Shown piece by piece: positions 24,883 through 35,400 of a stretch of 64,000 nt of DNA. The notes beneath the pieces are model-generated. The model did no database searches, was not told where the DNA came from, and was given only the letters and a program-made list of their open reading frames with translations. Location of the stretch: positions 1-64,000 of the forward strand of contig JAURYB010000117.1 in the NCBI GenBank assembly GCA_030654075.1, read 5' to 3'. The position numbers and the translations under genes are program-made. The stretch's first letter is position 1. The number at the start of each line of letters is the position of its first letter. Origin of the DNA: Bacteroidales bacterium. Lineage in GTDB: Bacteria; Bacteroidota; Bacteroidia; Bacteroidales; UBA4417.

Positions 24883-25579
24883 AATATTATTGGTTGAAGA
24901 TGATATAAACCTGGGTGACGTGCTCCGCGATTACCTTGAACTTCAGGAGTATGAAGTGGTTCGGGCAATGGATGGCGTTGAAGGCTTGGAAAATTTCAGG
25001 TTACAGCCATTCGACCTGCTGATACTTGATGTTATGCTTCCGCGAAAAGACGGATTTACCCTGGCACGCGAAATACGCGAAATGAACCAGCAGGTACCTA
25101 TTATTTTCCTGACTGCACGCGGGCAATCAGAGGATCGGGTAACCGGGTTTAAAACAGGCTGCGACGATTATATTACCAAGCCTTTCAGCAGCGAAGAGCT
25201 CGAACTCCGTATCGGAGCAATCCTAAGGCGCTGCAAGCAATCTGAAAACAATACAAAACCAACCCCATTGGATAACAGCGGGGTTTATACCCTGGGGAAA
25301 TATACTTTTGATTCAGCCAACCACGAACTGCGTATCGATGACAAACGTATCGGTCTTACCACCAAAGAAGTTGAGCTTTTACGCGTTTTATACAGCCATA
25401 AAAACCAGTTGATTACACGCGAAAAAACACTGAAAGCGGTTTGGGGCAGCGATAATTACTTTATCGGCCGAAGCATGGATGTTTTTATCACCAAACTCCG
25501 GAAATACCTGAAAGACGATCCGGATATTTCGATTGTAAATGTTCATGGAACGGGATTCAGGCTCGAAGTAAAGGAATAA
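24872..25579 (+). CDS. OmpR-family response regulator, RprY-like
   Basis: A 235-residue response regulator. The receiver domain (about residues 4-115) has acidic D10/D11, the phospho-acceptor D53 in LLILDVMLP, the switch threonine in FLTARG and the lysine in ITKPFS. The winged-helix DNA-binding domain spans about 135-232, with LTTKEVELLRVLYSHKNQLI and the C-terminal VNVHGTGFRLEV hairpin. The ATG lies inside the 3' end of the kinase gene, so the two are co-translated. It resembles RprY. Targets are not shown here. Confidence 0.94.
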   Translation: MKTKILLVEDDINLGDVLRDYLELQEYEVVRAMDGVEGLENFRLQPFDLLILDVMLPRKDGFTLAREIREMNQQVPIIFLTARGQSEDRVTGFKTGCDDYITKPFSSEELELRIGAILRRCKQSENNTKPTPLDNSGVYTLGKYTFDSANHELRIDDKRIGLTTKEVELLRVLYSHKNQLITREKTLKAVWGSDNYFIGRSMDVFITKLRKYLKDDPDISIVNVHGTGFRLEVKE

Positions 25580-25925
25580 GTAGTCTCATAATAGAAATCA
25601 TTTATCCCTAAAAGAACAACCTGAGTAAGTATCAAAAAAAGGTTAAGGTTAAGGTTAAGCAAATACTAAGATAAATTCTGCAACCTGTCACCCTGAGCGA
25701 AGTCGAAGGGTCAACCTCCTAAATAACAGATTAAGGTTAAGGTTAAGTAACCACTAAGCTAAATCCTGCAACCTTTACCTCAGCCTCAACCTTTACCTCA
25801 ACCTCAACCTCAGCCTCAACCTTTACCTCAACCTCAACCTCAGCCTCAACCTTTACCTCAACCTCAGCCTCAACCTTTACCTCAACCTCAACCTCAACCT
25901 CAACCTAAGTCAAAAACTATCACAA
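25580..25925. other. Intergenic spacer occupied by a composite repeat
   Basis: No gene is seen. The spacer is almost entirely the composite element at 25641-25912. Confidence 0.8.
25641..25912. repeat. Composite repeat: GGTTAAGG array, hairpin core, inverted CCTCAACCT array
   Basis: Left GGTTAAGG units at 25641-25659 are followed by a hairpin-type core at 25687-25712 (CCCTGAGCGAAGTCGAAGGG), a second GGTTAAGG set at 25731-25747, and a long right array of CTCAACCTTTACCTCAACCT-type units from about 25770 to 25912. The right array is the approximate inverse of the left (CCTCAACCT against GGTTAAGG/GGTTGAGG). It sits between the response regulator and MazG genes. Confidence 0.85.
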
Positions 25926-26249
25926 ATGACTATAGAAGAACTTCAGCAAACTATTGACCAATGGATAAAAACCACTGGTGTTCGTTATTTTAATGAGCTT
26001 ACCAATACCGCAATCCTGATGGAGGAAGTAGGAGAAGTTGCCCGCATTATGGCCCGCAGGTATGGCGAACAAAGCGAAAAAGAATCGGATAAAGGTGCTG
26101 ACCTGGCTGATGAAATGGCTGATGTGTTGTTTGTTTTGGTTTGCCTGGCTAACCAAACCGGCATTGACCTTACTTCAGCAATAGATAAAAACCTGGAGAA
26201 AAAAACGATCCGTGACAAGGACAGGCACAGGCTGAATCCAAAACTTTGA
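25926..26249 (+). CDS. MazG-like nucleotide pyrophosphohydrolase
   Basis: A 107-residue all-alpha NTP-PPase of the MazG/iMazG type that hydrolyses nucleoside triphosphates to monophosphates and pyrophosphate, a house-cleaning role. The metal-binding motifs are visible: EEVGE at residues 33-37 and DEMAD at 62-66. A basic C terminus follows, KTIRDKDRHRLNPK. The single-domain length is normal. It follows a long repeat element with its start 14 bases after the array ends, so the promoter is unclear. Confidence 0.92.
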   Translation: MTIEELQQTIDQWIKTTGVRYFNELTNTAILMEEVGEVARIMARRYGEQSEKESDKGADLADEMADVLFVLVCLANQTGIDLTSAIDKNLEKKTIRDKDRHRLNPKL

Positions 26250-26276
26250 AAATCAGTACTTAAATTTCTGCAAATA

Positions 26277-27137
26277 TTAGATCGATTCATAACCCTGATC
26301 TTTGGGACTAAAAGCTTTCCGCACGATCCGGTAAGTCTCACCATAAGAAATATCTAACTCAGATTTACATGCATCATAAAGTTTTTGATATTTAAACTTT
26401 TCAATGTTATCATCAGATTTCAGCTTTTCCATAAACTTTCCAAGCAATTTAATCCTGACCAGGTTGTCGTGCCAATGCCCGGCAGCAACCTCAATTTCAT
26501 GTAACGCAGCAACTGAGATCTCTCTAAATATAAAATCGATATAACTATGATTCATAATATTTGAGATGTATTTCATTTGCTTGGTGAGTGTACGTATAAG
26601 GTGAAGGTTCTGATCGTTCATACTGGCGAATGACAATTCCTGAGCTTTACTATACAAGCCAGCCAGAGCTTTCCCCGCGCCAGTCAGGATTGTCACATCT
26701 GTGGCTTGAGCCAGCAGGTTGCCAATTTTCTCGTGTGTTCCTGGTGTGGTTGAGTGTGGCACAAGCTGTTGCGGCTTTCGGCCAAATCGCGAAATCCGTT
26801 TCTTCTCGCGCATGAGCAGCCATTTGCCAAATTCAGGGTATTCTATGCCGGTTTGTTCTTCAAAACCTGTCAGTAAATGAATCTGTACCTGTGTGTCGCG
26901 TAATTGACCAGCAACTTTATATAACTTCCTTACGCGATGTTTAATATAGATAGGCTCATCCTGATCTCCCGAATTTATTTGCTCAGCCAGTTTATGAAAA
27001 GCTCTCAACTTTTTAATACTAAGCCGGAGCTCATGAACCAGTTCTGCTTCAGGAAGGCTCAGGCATAACTCAAGATAATGCTCAATATTACGGTGCTGAT
27101 GCAGATAATACTCATGTATGGATTCGTGGGCGGCCAT
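26277..27137 (-). CDS. CHAD domain protein
   Basis: A protein of about 286 residues composed mostly of a CHAD domain, an alpha-helical bundle that binds inorganic polyphosphate. The pattern of conserved basic positions is present: HEYYLHQHRNIEHYL, VHELRLSIKKLRAFHKL, KHRVRKLYKVAGQLRDTQ and LIRTLTKQMKYISN, and it ends with ISYGETYRIVRKAF. No triphosphatase (CYTH) domain is fused. The start at 27137 (MAAHESIHEYYL) is preferred; an upstream ATG at 27197 adds 20 residues encoded by a GTTAGGG-type repeat. However, a -7 element at 27206 would allow either. Polyphosphate kinase is not in the window. Confidence 0.85.
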   Translation of the reverse strand: MAAHESIHEYYLHQHRNIEHYLELCLSLPEAELVHELRLSIKKLRAFHKLAEQINSGDQDEPIYIKHRVRKLYKVAGQLRDTQVQIHLLTGFEEQTGIEYPEFGKWLLMREKKRISRFGRKPQQLVPHSTTPGTHEKIGNLLAQATDVTILTGAGKALAGLYSKAQELSFASMNDQNLHLIRTLTKQMKYISNIMNHSYIDFIFREISVAALHEIEVAAGHWHDNLVRIKLLGKFMEKLKSDDNIEKFKYQKLYDACKSELDISYGETYRIVRKAFSPKDQGYESI

Positions 27138-27205
27138 TCCTTTGGAGGGGTTAGGGGTTAGGATTTGGATGTTAGGGAATCTTACAAGCAATCTCAAACC
27201 TATTT

Positions 27206-27213
27206 CAAAGTTA
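27206..27213 (-). promoter_or_regulatory. -7 element (TAACTTTG) for the CHAD gene
   Basis: The minus strand reads TAACTTTG, an exact TAnnTTTG match, about 69 bases before the preferred ATG at 27137. Confidence 0.5.
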
Positions 27214-27275
27214 CAGCTTTTCTATCAATACTGTTAAAGTTCTATAAGACGCAACTGTTGTATCGTTCATTTGCC

Positions 27276-27283
27276 TAATTTTG
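27276..27283 (+). promoter_or_regulatory. -7 element (TAATTTTG) for the DUF5686 gene
   Basis: An exact TAnnTTTG match 28 bases before the ATG at 27312. Confidence 0.55.
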
Positions 27284-27311
27284 AGGACTTTTACAAAATC
27301 AAAATTACCTC

Positions 27312-29774
27312 ATGCGCTTATTTTCAAAAGCAGCGTCCTTACTGCTTTTTCTGTTTTTCACCTTTTTTTTTCATACTATCGCTCAAACGGTCAGGATCTC
27401 TGGCCAGGTGATTGATTCTGAAACCCGCGACGCGCTGGCTTTCGTAACTATACAATTTAATGAAGGCCCTGAAGGATGCATTTCGGACATTGATGGCCGA
27501 TTTACCATTAAATCATCCGTTCCCGTTAATAAATTAAAGTTAAGTTATATAGGTTATGAACCGATAGAATATATAGTCGATAAAAGCGATAAAGCTATCC
27601 TGATCAGGTTAAATAAAACCGCTTATGAACTTTCGGAGATTGTTATAAAACCCGGCACCAACCCGGCCAATCGCATTATCAGCCAGGTGATTGCAAACAG
27701 AGATCTCAACAATCACGAAACCCTGCCCTCTTTCACTTATACTTCTTACGAAAAAACTGTCTTCGGGCCTGAATCGGATAGTATACCCCCTGTCGACAGC
27801 ATTGAAGATATTGAAACCTATTTAAAGGTGAAAGAGTTTTTCCTGAAACAACAGTTGTTTATCATGGAAAGTGTCGTGAAACGTGGCTTTAAATTTCCAT
27901 CTGAAAACTACAACAACGTAATTGCCAGCCGGGTTTCAGGATTCAAGGACCCCTTGTTCGTCTTCTTAATGTCGCAGATGCAATCCACTACTTTTTACAA
28001 AGAATTGGTAAATATAGTAGGTGTTGATTACATTAACCCTATCTCTAAAGGAAGCCTGAAAAAATACTACTTTGAAATACAGGATACTATAATTGAGCCC
28101 TATCCTTACGACACTACTTATACCATCTCGTTCAGGCCTTTAATGAACACTAATTTTGAAGCGTTGAAGGGCAGTTTGGCTATAAGCACAAACGGATTCG
28201 CAATCAGGAACGTAATTGCCCGGCCTGCGAGTGGTGAACGTGGACCTATAACAGCAAAAATCCAGCAGAAGTACGACTTTATCGATAACACACATTGGTT
28301 TCCGGTTCAACTGAATACAGACCTGGTAATAAAAACCAAAGAAATAATAATCGACAGCATTCATAAGCGGAGCATAAAAATAATGGGTCGTGGGAAAAGC
28401 TATATATCAGATATCAATCTGAATCCAGAACTGCAACGCAATCAATTTGGTGTTTTTGAAGTGGATGTTCAGCCTGAGGCCTATAAACAACCGGAAGAAA
28501 TCTGGAATAAATACAGGATTGATTCATTAACTTCTCGCGAGCAAACAACATACAGGGTTATTGATAGTTTAGGAAAAGCTAAAAATTTTGACAAACGAAC
28601 CAACAAGCTTAATGCCCTCACCGGAGGAACGCTATCACTTGGATACGTTGATTTATATTTAGATAATCTTTTCCGGGTGAACCGGCACGAGGGTTTCAGG
28701 CTGGGATTAAAGCTCTCCACTTCCGACAAAGTGCTAAGCTGGATGCGGGTTGGCGGTTATGCAGCGTATGGTTTTAAAGATGAAAAATTCAAGTATGGTG
28801 CTGAAGGACTCCTCATTTTCGATCGTTTCAGAAATTTTTACCTGAAAGGAGGCTATTATGATGATGTGGACGAAGCCGGAGCTGATGAAAAATTCATAAA
28901 CGAACGCAACCTGTTAAATCCTGAAAGGTTCCGCGAAATCCTTGTTAACCGGATGGACCGTACCCGAATCTACAAGGCTGATATCAGTACACGGGTTTTA
29001 AAATATATGACGCTGGGTGCGGGATTTTCAGTCTACAACAAAGTTCCGCTTTACGATTATAGATACGTGGTTCTCTCCTCTGAAAATATCACTGTCACTT
29101 CTTCCGATTTCTCGTTTACCGAAGCGTCACTTTTGATACGGTATGCCTATGGCGAAAAATTTTTAAGAAATGAGCGTTCAACTATTTCGCTGGGCACAAA
29201 ATATCCCATAGTTCAGTTTTTTGCCAGCCATGGATTTAATAACTTCTTAAAGGGGCAATACGTTTATAACCGTTTCGATCTGAAAATCAGCAAATCGTTT
29301 TTTACAAAATATGTGGGAACTACTTCATTTAGCTTCCAGGCTGGATTTATTGACCGGGATATCCCGTATGTGAATCTGTATAATGCAAAAGCATCGTATA
29401 TTTCATTTAACCTGTATTCTCCCGGAAGTTTTGCCACCATGCGAATGGATGAATTTACTGCCGACAAGTATGCATGTCTGTTCTTTTCACATAATTTCGG
29501 AAAGTTATTATTCACTTCCAGGCATTTTAACCCGGAACCTGAACTGGTTACAAACATAGGGTTCGGATCACTAAGTCATCCTGAAAATCATGTTAAGGAC
29601 GGAATAAAGAGCTACGGGAAAGGATACTTTGAATCAGGCCTTGTAATTAACAAAATCATCCGGCTAGGTCTTGTGGATGTTGGATTTGCCGGGTTCTACC
29701 GTTATGGAGCGTATACTTTGCCAAAGCCTGAAGAGAATTTGGCATGGAATATTGTATTTCAGTTTATTCTCTGA
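27312..29774 (+). CDS. DUF5686 outer-membrane protein with carboxypeptidase-regulatory domain
   Basis: An 820-residue surface or outer-membrane protein. Residues 1-24 are a signal peptide ending in TIAQ. Residues about 27-115 form a CarboxypepD_reg-like beta-sandwich (VRISGQVIDSETRDALAFVT, then GCISDIDGRFTI and LKLSYIGYEPIEY), the domain usually found at the front of SusC/TonB-dependent proteins. The rest matches DUF5686, with alternating aromatic strands toward the C terminus (for example FNLYSPGSFATMRMDEF) that suggest a beta-barrel. No TonB plug is seen. The function is unknown. Confidence 0.88.
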   Translation: MRLFSKAASLLLFLFFTFFFHTIAQTVRISGQVIDSETRDALAFVTIQFNEGPEGCISDIDGRFTIKSSVPVNKLKLSYIGYEPIEYIVDKSDKAILIRLNKTAYELSEIVIKPGTNPANRIISQVIANRDLNNHETLPSFTYTSYEKTVFGPESDSIPPVDSIEDIETYLKVKEFFLKQQLFIMESVVKRGFKFPSENYNNVIASRVSGFKDPLFVFLMSQMQSTTFYKELVNIVGVDYINPISKGSLKKYYFEIQDTIIEPYPYDTTYTISFRPLMNTNFEALKGSLAISTNGFAIRNVIARPASGERGPITAKIQQKYDFIDNTHWFPVQLNTDLVIKTKEIIIDSIHKRSIKIMGRGKSYISDINLNPELQRNQFGVFEVDVQPEAYKQPEEIWNKYRIDSLTSREQTTYRVIDSLGKAKNFDKRTNKLNALTGGTLSLGYVDLYLDNLFRVNRHEGFRLGLKLSTSDKVLSWMRVGGYAAYGFKDEKFKYGAEGLLIFDRFRNFYLKGGYYDDVDEAGADEKFINERNLLNPERFREILVNRMDRTRIYKADISTRVLKYMTLGAGFSVYNKVPLYDYRYVVLSSENITVTSSDFSFTEASLLIRYAYGEKFLRNERSTISLGTKYPIVQFFASHGFNNFLKGQYVYNRFDLKISKSFFTKYVGTTSFSFQAGFIDRDIPYVNLYNAKASYISFNLYSPGSFATMRMDEFTADKYACLFFSHNFGKLLFTSRHFNPEPELVTNIGFGSLSHPENHVKDGIKSYGKGYFESGLVINKIIRLGLVDVGFAGFYRYGAYTLPKPEENLAWNIVFQFIL

Positions 29775-29796
29775 AGCCTGGCGTAAAATTAGTCGG

Positions 29797-29952
29797 TAGA
29801 CCGAAGTCGGAAGCCGGAAGCTAATAATGTGTGTAAAAGTTACTTAAGGGGTTGAATCAATTTCTAAATCAACAAAAACTTTTTTAATATTCAGAATTGT
29901 TGGCAAGAACCATAAAATAGTCTTCCGACTCCCGGCTTCCGACTTCTGGCAA
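29797..29952. repeat. Inverted short array pair (GAAGTCGGAAGCCGG / CCGGCTTCCGACTTC)
   Basis: The left copies GACCGAAGTCGGAAGCCGGAAGC at 29799-29821 are matched inverted by TCTTCCGACTCCCGGCTTCCGACTTCTGG at about 29921-29949, enclosing about 100 bases of unique AT-rich DNA. The unit is the same as the large array at 39541-39690. Confidence 0.85.
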
Positions 29953-30052
29953 TTAAAATTCCTTCACCAAAACAATAGCACGAAGGCAAATATTAATGTA
30001 ATTTCGCTCCGGATTCCAACGAATATAGTACAGCTATCATATTCTCATTCCT

Positions 30053-32059
30053 ATGAACCTGAATGAATTTCAATCAGCAATTAAGCAAGGCATACCTGCC
30101 ACTTTGCCTAATTTATTGCCTTACGACGCAGATGTAAATCACGCCCCTGTCCGAAAAGATATTTTATCCGCAACCGACAAGAAATTAGCCGTTCGTAATG
30201 CTTTGCGTTATTTTGACAAGCAACATCACGCCGTTTTAGCAAAAGAATTTGCTGATGAGCTGAAGAAATTTGGTCGAATTTACATGTTTAGGTTTCGCCC
30301 ATTGCATGCCATGTTCGCGCGCGCGATTAATCAATATCCGGCTCAGTGCCAGCAGGCTGCCGCCATCATGATGATGATTCAGAACAACCTCGATCCGGCT
30401 GTGGCTCAGCATCCTCACGAACTGATTACTTATGGCGGAAACGGTGCTGTTTTTCAGAACTGGGCTCAGTATCTACTGACCATGAAATACCTTTCGGAGA
30501 TGACCGACGAGCAGACGCTCGTAATGTATTCCGGTCATCCCATGGGACTGTATCCTTCGCACAAGGAAGCGCCAAGAGTTGTGGTTACTAATGGAATGAT
30601 GATTCCGAACTATTCGAAACCGGATGACTGGGAGCGTTTCAATGCATTAGGAGTAACCCAATATGGGCAAATGACTGCCGGATCGTATATGTACATTGGC
30701 CCACAGGGAATTGTACACGGGACTACTATTACTGTTTTAAATGCCGGACGAAAAGTAGAAAAAACAAATGAAGGCCTGGCTGGAAAGCTGTTTGTCACTT
30801 CCGGACTTGGCGGAATGTCGGGCGCACAACCTAAAGCAGCGGTAATTGCAGGTGCGATTGGCATCGTAGCCGAAATAAATCCGAAAGCTGTTCATACCCG
30901 TTTTTCACAGGGTTGGGTGGATGAAGTTTATGAAGATCTGGATAAAATAATTGAACGTATAAAGCAGGCAAAAGCAGAGAAAAAGGCTGTTTCCATCGCC
31001 TACCAGGGAAATATTGTCGATCTATGGGAAAAACTTGCTGACTCAGATATTGAAATTGAAATGGGTTCCGATCAAACCTCGCTTCACAATCCGTGGGCCG
31101 GAGGATATTATCCTGCCGGACTTACTTTTGAAGAATCAAAACAAATGATGGCTTACGAGCCGGAGAAATTCAGATTATTTGTCCAGGAATCATTGCGCAG
31201 ACACGTTGCTGCAATCAATCGGCTTACGGCAAAAGGAATGTATTTTTTCGATTATGGAAATGCATTTCTGTTGGAAGCCTCACGGGCTGGTGCTGATATT
31301 ATGAAACCAGATGGAACATTCCGTTATCCTTCCTATGTTCAGGATATAATGGGTCCCATGTGTTTCGATTACGGATTTGGTCCTTTCCGCTGGGTTTGCG
31401 CTTCGGGCGATCCTTCAGATTTGGATTTAACCGACCAGATTGCCATGGATGTACTTGAAAAACTGGCCCTTGAATCACCTGCTGAAATTATGCAGCAAAT
31501 GCATGATAACATTCGCTGGATCAGGGAAGCGAAACAAAACAAACTGGTTGTCGGCTCACAAGCCCGCATTCTTTATGCCGATTGCGATGGCCGCACTCAA
31601 ATAGCAGCTGCATTTAATGAAGCAATCAGGCTGGGCAAATTGAAAGGACCGGTAGTTCTCGGTCGTGATCATCACGATGTTTCCGGTACCGATTCACCTT
31701 ACCGCGAAACTTCCAATATATACGACGGATCAAGTTTTACTGCCGATATGGCTGTACAGAATTTTGTGGGCGACAGTTTCCGTGGTGCAACATGGGTAAG
31801 TTTGCATAACGGCGGTGGTGTTGGCTGGGGCGAAGTAATTAACGGCGGATTCGGGATGTTACTCGATGGCAGCACCGAATGCGACCGAAGAATTAATATG
31901 ATGTTACATTGGGACGTAAACAACGGGATTTCACGCCGTAGCTGGGCCCGAAACGAAGGCGCAGTTTTCAGCATTAAAAGAGCAATGGAAAAAGAACCAA
32001 GGCTGAAAGTAACTTTGCCGCAGATGGTGGATGATGAGTTACTGGAAAATCTTTTTTAA
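30053..32059 (+). CDS. hutU: Urocanate hydratase (long form)
   Basis: Urocanase converts urocanate to imidazolone propionate in histidine breakdown, using tightly bound NAD. The 668-residue protein is longer than the ~560 residues of many bacteria but matches the long form I recall from Bacteroidota. Visible family motifs include YGGNGAVFQNWAQYLLTMKYL, the TAGSYMYIGPQGIVHGT segment, the NAD-site glycines in LFVTSGLGGMSGAQPKA, YQGNIVDLWE, GSDQTSLHNPW and the C-terminal VSLHNGGGVGWGEV. No hutH, hutI or ftcD gene is adjacent, so the pathway is split in this genome. Confidence 0.95.
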   Translation: MNLNEFQSAIKQGIPATLPNLLPYDADVNHAPVRKDILSATDKKLAVRNALRYFDKQHHAVLAKEFADELKKFGRIYMFRFRPLHAMFARAINQYPAQCQQAAAIMMMIQNNLDPAVAQHPHELITYGGNGAVFQNWAQYLLTMKYLSEMTDEQTLVMYSGHPMGLYPSHKEAPRVVVTNGMMIPNYSKPDDWERFNALGVTQYGQMTAGSYMYIGPQGIVHGTTITVLNAGRKVEKTNEGLAGKLFVTSGLGGMSGAQPKAAVIAGAIGIVAEINPKAVHTRFSQGWVDEVYEDLDKIIERIKQAKAEKKAVSIAYQGNIVDLWEKLADSDIEIEMGSDQTSLHNPWAGGYYPAGLTFEESKQMMAYEPEKFRLFVQESLRRHVAAINRLTAKGMYFFDYGNAFLLEASRAGADIMKPDGTFRYPSYVQDIMGPMCFDYGFGPFRWVCASGDPSDLDLTDQIAMDVLEKLALESPAEIMQQMHDNIRWIREAKQNKLVVGSQARILYADCDGRTQIAAAFNEAIRLGKLKGPVVLGRDHHDVSGTDSPYRETSNIYDGSSFTADMAVQNFVGDSFRGATWVSLHNGGGVGWGEVINGGFGMLLDGSTECDRRINMMLHWDVNNGISRRSWARNEGAVFSIKRAMEKEPRLKVTLPQMVDDELLENLF

Positions 32060-32449
32060 TTAAAGCGTGTTTGCACACTTATACCCACTGTGTCAGCACA
32101 CCTTTTTCACAGTGTCTGTACACCTTTTCAGGTGTCTGACACTGTGAAAATCACCTCATAGTTTTCTCCTGTCATTCAGCACCGGGAAGAACAGCTGTGA
32201 GGATAATGAAAACACTGTCCCAAAGTAAGTAAAGTTTACTTCAGGCTGTGTCTGGATTTTTTTATTTGTAAAAGTTGCAGAATGAAATGTAGCACCCTAA
32301 CAATTCTCTATCTGTTTGATTATCATTACTATGGAACATTTTCATTGTTTATCTTTACTGTTTTTTAAAATGCATATGCCCTGCTATTCTTTCCAAGGCA
32401 TCAATTTAATTAATAGTTTAGCTTACATTGTACCCCCTTTAATAAAAGT
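32060..32449. other. Intergenic spacer with a palindrome
   Basis: No gene is seen. The first 100 bases hold the palindrome described separately; the rest is AT-rich and without recognised elements. No clear TAnnTTTG was found ahead of the endonuclease gene. Confidence 0.7.
32104..32150. repeat. Palindrome TTTTCACAGTGTC...GACACTGTGAAAA
   Basis: Arms at 32104-32124 and 32131-32150 pair with one bulge and one mismatch; the loop is short. A third partial copy (CACTGTGTCAGCACACCTTTTT) precedes it from about 32086. It lies 45 bases after the hutU stop and could be a terminator stem, or a binding site for a dimeric regulator. Confidence 0.75.
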
Positions 32450-35400
32450 ATGAAAAAGAGATTACTCGTCCTGACTCTAGGTATTTTTCTAGTTTACTCA
32501 GGTATTGCACAAATTCCGGCAGGTTATTATGACCAGGCAACAGGAAAATCAGGTGAAGTATTACGGGCAGCATTACGTGATATTACAACCACCGGCCATA
32601 TAAAAATCCCATATACCAGCACCTCGTTTGATATCTGGAATGCCTACGCAGTTACAGATGTCAGGCCCGCTCCCAACAACACAATAATCTGGGATATGTA
32701 TTCTGATATTCCGAATGGTTCACCTGCTTATACATTCACTATTTATACAAATCAGTGTGGTACCGCTTCTGCCGAGGGCGATTGTTACTCCAGGGAGCAT
32801 TGTATGCCCAATTCATGGTGGGGAGGCCTTGATAATACTGCAAACCCGCAATACTCTGACCTGCACCACTTATTTCCGGCAGATCAATATGTTAACAATA
32901 AAAAAAGCAACTACGTAGTAGCACAAACCTCTACACCTACATGGACTTCGACAAACGGAAGTAAACTGGGGCCTTGCACTTACCCTGGCTATACAGGAAC
33001 TGTTTTTGAACCAATAAATGATTACAAAGGGGATTTCGCCCGTGCTTATTTATATTTAGCCACGCGCTATATGAATTATCTAAGCACCTGGGTCACGACA
33101 TATCCTTCATACGAATCTAAATATATTATAAATGAAACTGGCGGAAACTACAAACAATGGTATATTGACCTGTTAATATCATGGAATAACAGCGATCCTG
33201 TAAGCCAGAAGGAAATTGACAGAAACAACAATATTTATTATTACACTCCCCAGCATAACAGAAATCCTTTTATTGATCACCCGGAATATGTTTGCCTGGT
33301 TTGGAGTTGCGTTTCTTCGCCGGTAATTACAAATATTGTAAGCACCCCAGCTGCCCCAAATTCTACCAGTAATGTATCGGTATCGGCCACTATAACGGAT
33401 GACGTTTCTTTATCATCTGTTACACTGCAATGGTGTACCGATGGATTTAGTTTTGCGAATTCTATCGCGATGTATGAGAATGGAGCTACTAATTATGTTA
33501 CCACTTCATTAATCCCGACTCAGGTGGCTGGCGCTACTGTAACATATAGAATACTAGCAAGCGACAGCAATGGCAGCACAACAACCTCGTTTACAAGCAG
33601 CTATACAATCATTAAAGATGAGCCGACCAGCTATCCGGTATCCTTCAGTTGCGGAACTTCAACCAGTTCCACAATTGCTTTATCATGGATTGACGCTACA
33701 ACTCCGGTAACTCCAGATGGATATTTAGTTAAAGCAAGTTCTGTGAGTCTTGCAGCTATTACAGATCCGGCGGATGGAGTAAGCGAAGCAAATGGGCCAC
33801 TGGTTAAGAATGTGGCACAGGGTGCTCAAACCATAAATCTGACTGGCCTGGCTCCGTCAACAACTTACTATTTCAAAATTTATCCTTATACCAATTCGGC
33901 ATCCAACATAGATTATAAGACATTGCCTGCCGCCCCAAACACAAGCTGTGTTACTTTGGAAGGAGAAGCGAATAGTAGTTGTGCCGCAGATTTACTTATT
34001 TCTGAATATATTGAAGGCTCCGGAAACAATAAATATATTGAAATTTCAAATAATACAGGCGTTTCAGTAGATCTCTCGGATTATAAGCTGCAGCTCTATG
34101 CAAATGGTGCGACAACGCCTACAAATAACATTGCGCTGGCTGGAACATTAGCGGATCAAACTACCATTGTATACAAAAACGCTTCTGCAACGTTATATTC
34201 TGTAGCCACATCAAATGCCGCAGTAAATTTTAACGGGAATGATGCGATAGTGCTATTCAAAACTTCAACCAATACTTTTGTTGATATTTTTGGCAGGATT
34301 GGTGAAAATCCGGGGACTGCCTGGACCAGCGACTCCTATTCTACCTTTGACAAGGTTCTTGTAAGAAACTCCTCGGTTACGTCCGGAATAACAGTAAATC
34401 CAGCTTCTGGTTTTCCTACTTTAACAACCGAATGGACCCAATATTCAATAGATGATATTTCACATTTAGGCTCGCATATAATGACTTGCCTGACTTGTAT
34501 CAGCCCTGATGTACAGTCCGGCGATATAATATTTTCCGCAGTTAGTCAAACAGCAATGACCATCAACTGGATAAATGGGGATGGGGAAAAACGAATATTG
34601 GTAATGCGGCAGGGAACACCGGTTACAGAGACCCCGATAACAGGAAACACCTACACGCCTGATACCGTTTTTGGCTTAGGGAATGAGTTGGGCGCTGATG
34701 AATATGTAGTATACAATAATTCTGGTTCCTCTGTAACCGTCAGTAATCTGGTTGCAGATCAAACGTATTATGTATCCATTTTTGAATACAATTGTTTGCC
34801 GGGATCAGAGATTTATTTAACACCCGCGGTTTCTTCCAGTCAAATTGCATTCGATCCACTTCCGGCTAATGCAGGAACAATTACAGGTCCAACAATAGTT
34901 TGCCAGGGACAAAACGCTCTAATCTATACAGTTCCGCCAATTGACTATGCGACTTCATACATCTGGACATTGCCGGGAGGAGCAATAGGTTCAAGCATAA
35001 CAAACAAGATTGACGTGAACTTTACTGTATCTGCTGTTTCCGGAGATATTTCAGTTAAAGGGACTAATGCCTTTGGAAACGGAATAGCATCAACCATAGC
35101 AGTTATAGTTAATACAATTCCCGCGTCTCCTACAATAACTGCGAATGGTATTATTTTACATTCTGACGCGGCCCAAGGAAATCAATGGTATAAACAAGCT
35201 GGCATAATAACCGAAGCGACAAATCAAGATTATACCGTAACAGCCGATGGCAATTATTATGTTATTGTAACAGATGAAGGATGTAGTTCAGATACATCAA
35301 ACACAATTGATGTTGTAGCCGTTGGAATTGAAATATCTCACCCCTATCCTACAATCAATGTTTTCCCAGATCCTTTTAGCGACGAACTCAATATTGAATT

